Assembly (NCBI GenBank): GCA_938003985.1
Contig: CALKWZ010000078.1
Location: forward strand, 1 to 24,163
Reading direction: 5' to 3'
Source of the DNA: an uncultured Verrucomicrobiota bacterium
GTDB taxonomy: Bacteria; Verrucomicrobiota; Kiritimatiellia; CAIQIC01; Lenti-01
DNA length: 24,163 nt
In this document: in pieces, positions 23,247-24,163 of the stretch
How positions within the stretch are numbered: the first letter of the stretch is position 1
Layout: each line of letters opens with the position of its first letter
Translations under genes and position numbers: made by a program
The notes under the pieces: generated by a model
Database searches by the model: none
What the model saw: only the letters and a program-made list of their open reading frames with translations
Told to the model about the DNA's origin: nothing

Positions 23247-24094
23247 ACGTTCTCGTCGCCGGAGCCGGCGGCGTTCTCGGCCGCGAACTCGTCCGCCAAG
23301 CCCTCGCCCGCGGCGACCACGTCGCCGCGCTGGTCCTGCGCAAAGGCGAACTGCGCGTCATCGAGCACCCCCGCCTGCGCATCATCGAAGCCGACGTCGT
23401 GAAGCCCGAACAACTGGCCGGCATCTGCAAAGGCATGGAACAGGTCGTTTCCTGCATCGGCATCACCCGCCTGCGCGGCAAGCTGACGCACGAGATCGTC
23501 GACTACCAGGGCAACCTGAATCTCCTGGAAGAAGCCAAGCGCAGCGGCGTCGCGAAGTTCGGATTCATTTCGCCCGCCGGCACGGAGCTGGGCTGCGGCC
23601 ACGCGCCGCTGGTCGACGCGAAATACCGCTTCGAGCAGGCCCTGCAGGCCAGCGGCGTGCCGTGGGTGATCTTCCGCTCCGGCGGGTTCTTCCCGGACAT
23701 TGCCGACATGCTGAAGCTTGCGGCCAAAGGCCCGCTCTACGCCATCGGCGACGGCGGCTCCCGCAGCACGCCGGTGCACGTCCCCGACCTGGCTGCCGTC
23801 ATGCTGGAGGAAATGGGCAAGCAGCAGAATGCCGTCGTCGGCGTCGGCGGCCCCGAAGACCTGACCTGGCGCGAGACCTGCGAGGCCTGCTTCGCCGCGC
23901 TGGGCCAACCGCCGCGCATGTCCTACGCCCCCGTGTGGCTCTGCAAGCTGGCGCTGTCGCTGCTCCGGCCCTTCAGCTACCGGAACTGGGCCATGGGCAA
24001 GCTCCTGCTCTTCATGTCCACCCACGACGTCCCCACGCCCCGCCGCGGCACCGTGAAACTCCGCGATTACCTCGCCGACCGCGCCCGGGCCTGA
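23243..24094 (+). CDS. Atypical SDR, NAD(P)H-binding protein
   Basis: A 283-residue Rossmann protein of the NmrA/atypical-SDR group. The N-terminus MNVLVAGAGGVLGRELVRQA has the GxxGxxG dinucleotide motif (Gly7, Gly10, Gly13). ADVVKPEQL, VVSCIGIT and KFGFISPAG follow at the usual places. The Tyr-x-x-x-Lys catalytic pair is not seen; AKYRFEQAL occupies this position, which is normal for atypical SDRs with binding, isomerase or regulatory roles. VHVPDLAAVMLEEM is a typical C-terminal segment; a hydrophobic stretch (VWLCKLALSLLRPF, about 232-245) may contact the membrane. It starts in an ATGA overlap and is the last gene of the operon in the window. A redox step on a lipid or isoprenoid is possible from context. 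Confidence 0.88.
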   Translation: MNVLVAGAGGVLGRELVRQALARGDHVAALVLRKGELRVIEHPRLRIIEADVVKPEQLAGICKGMEQVVSCIGITRLRGKLTHEIVDYQGNLNLLEEAKRSGVAKFGFISPAGTELGCGHAPLVDAKYRFEQALQASGVPWVIFRSGGFFPDIADMLKLAAKGPLYAIGDGGSRSTPVHVPDLAAVMLEEMGKQQNAVVGVGGPEDLTWRETCEACFAALGQPPRMSYAPVWLCKLALSLLRPFSYRNWAMGKLLLFMSTHDVPTPRRGTVKLRDYLADRARA

Positions 24095-24163
24095 GCGGTT
24101 TTACGTAGTGGCAGTGTCAAACATCAAGTGCACGATTGTTCGGCATGCAAGGCTTCGGCCGGG
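24095..24163. other. Right-edge segment without a recognisable feature
   Basis: The last 69 bases follow the SDR stop. They are less GC-rich than the genes around them. I see no terminator hairpin with a T-run, RNA gene or open frame. Confidence 0.5.

Noticed and set aside
24095..24163. Possible start of an RNA gene or mobile element at the right edge
   Set aside because: No cloverleaf, inverted repeat or recognisable end could be found in the 69 bases available.

Overview
The window is high-GC DNA (roughly two thirds G+C by eye) from a diderm bacterium. A long SecA with an insertion in its preprotein-binding region, a 1189-residue pyruvate:ferredoxin oxidoreductase, a lone type II secretion-type pseudopilin, three GT39 lipid glycosyltransferases, an LptF/LptG permease and a bacterial family-B DNA polymerase together suggest the PVC group (Verrucomicrobiota / Kiritimatiellota / Lentisphaerota), probably an anaerobe. 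This placement is inferred from gene content; there is no rRNA in the window.

Left part (1-4574, minus strand): secA runs off the left edge. Upstream lie a TATAAT box and seven T-tracts spaced 10-11 bp apart (predicted curved DNA), then a macro-domain ADP-ribose hydrolase gene and a Y1 (RAYT-like) transposase. The transposase sits between two 80-bp double-hairpin repeats (REPIN-like). It reads as two fused Y1 domains with complementary losses: the first keeps the tyrosine and has Q-x-Q in place of H-U-H, the second keeps H-U-H and stops at the tyrosine position. The repeats also supply the Shine-Dalgarno sequences of both minus-strand genes and the stop codon of the transposase. I consider this the most unusual part of the window.

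Middle (4625-11317, plus strand): a family-B DNA polymerase with a C-terminal clamp-binding-like motif; a GspG-like pseudopilin whose ribosome-binding region and leader are built of short tandem repeats; and a large PFOR gene ending in a strong intrinsic terminator.

Envelope region (11390-20861): a plus-strand operon of polyprenyl-phosphate glycosyltransferase (GT2), LAB_N small membrane protein, two GT39 transferases, an isoprenylcysteine-methyltransferase-like membrane protein (probably frameshifted at its end) and LptF/LptG. It is followed by a convergent histidine kinase/response regulator pair and a third GT39 that is a close paralogue of the second. The genes suggest polyprenyl-phosphate-sugar decoration of lipid A or another envelope lipid, with LPS export, and possibly control by the adjacent two-component system, as in Arn/Pmr or Rgt systems. 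The sugar cannot be told from the sequence.

Right end (20919-24094): a tightly overlapped four-gene operon encoding a class I isoprenoid-synthase-like protein, a SAM methyltransferase, an exported Cache-like protein and an atypical SDR. No pathway I know contains this exact set. Similar GAAC-N16/17-CGTT elements (ECF-sigma-like) begin at nearly the same distance upstream of this operon and of the third GT39. No tRNA, rRNA or CRISPR array was seen.
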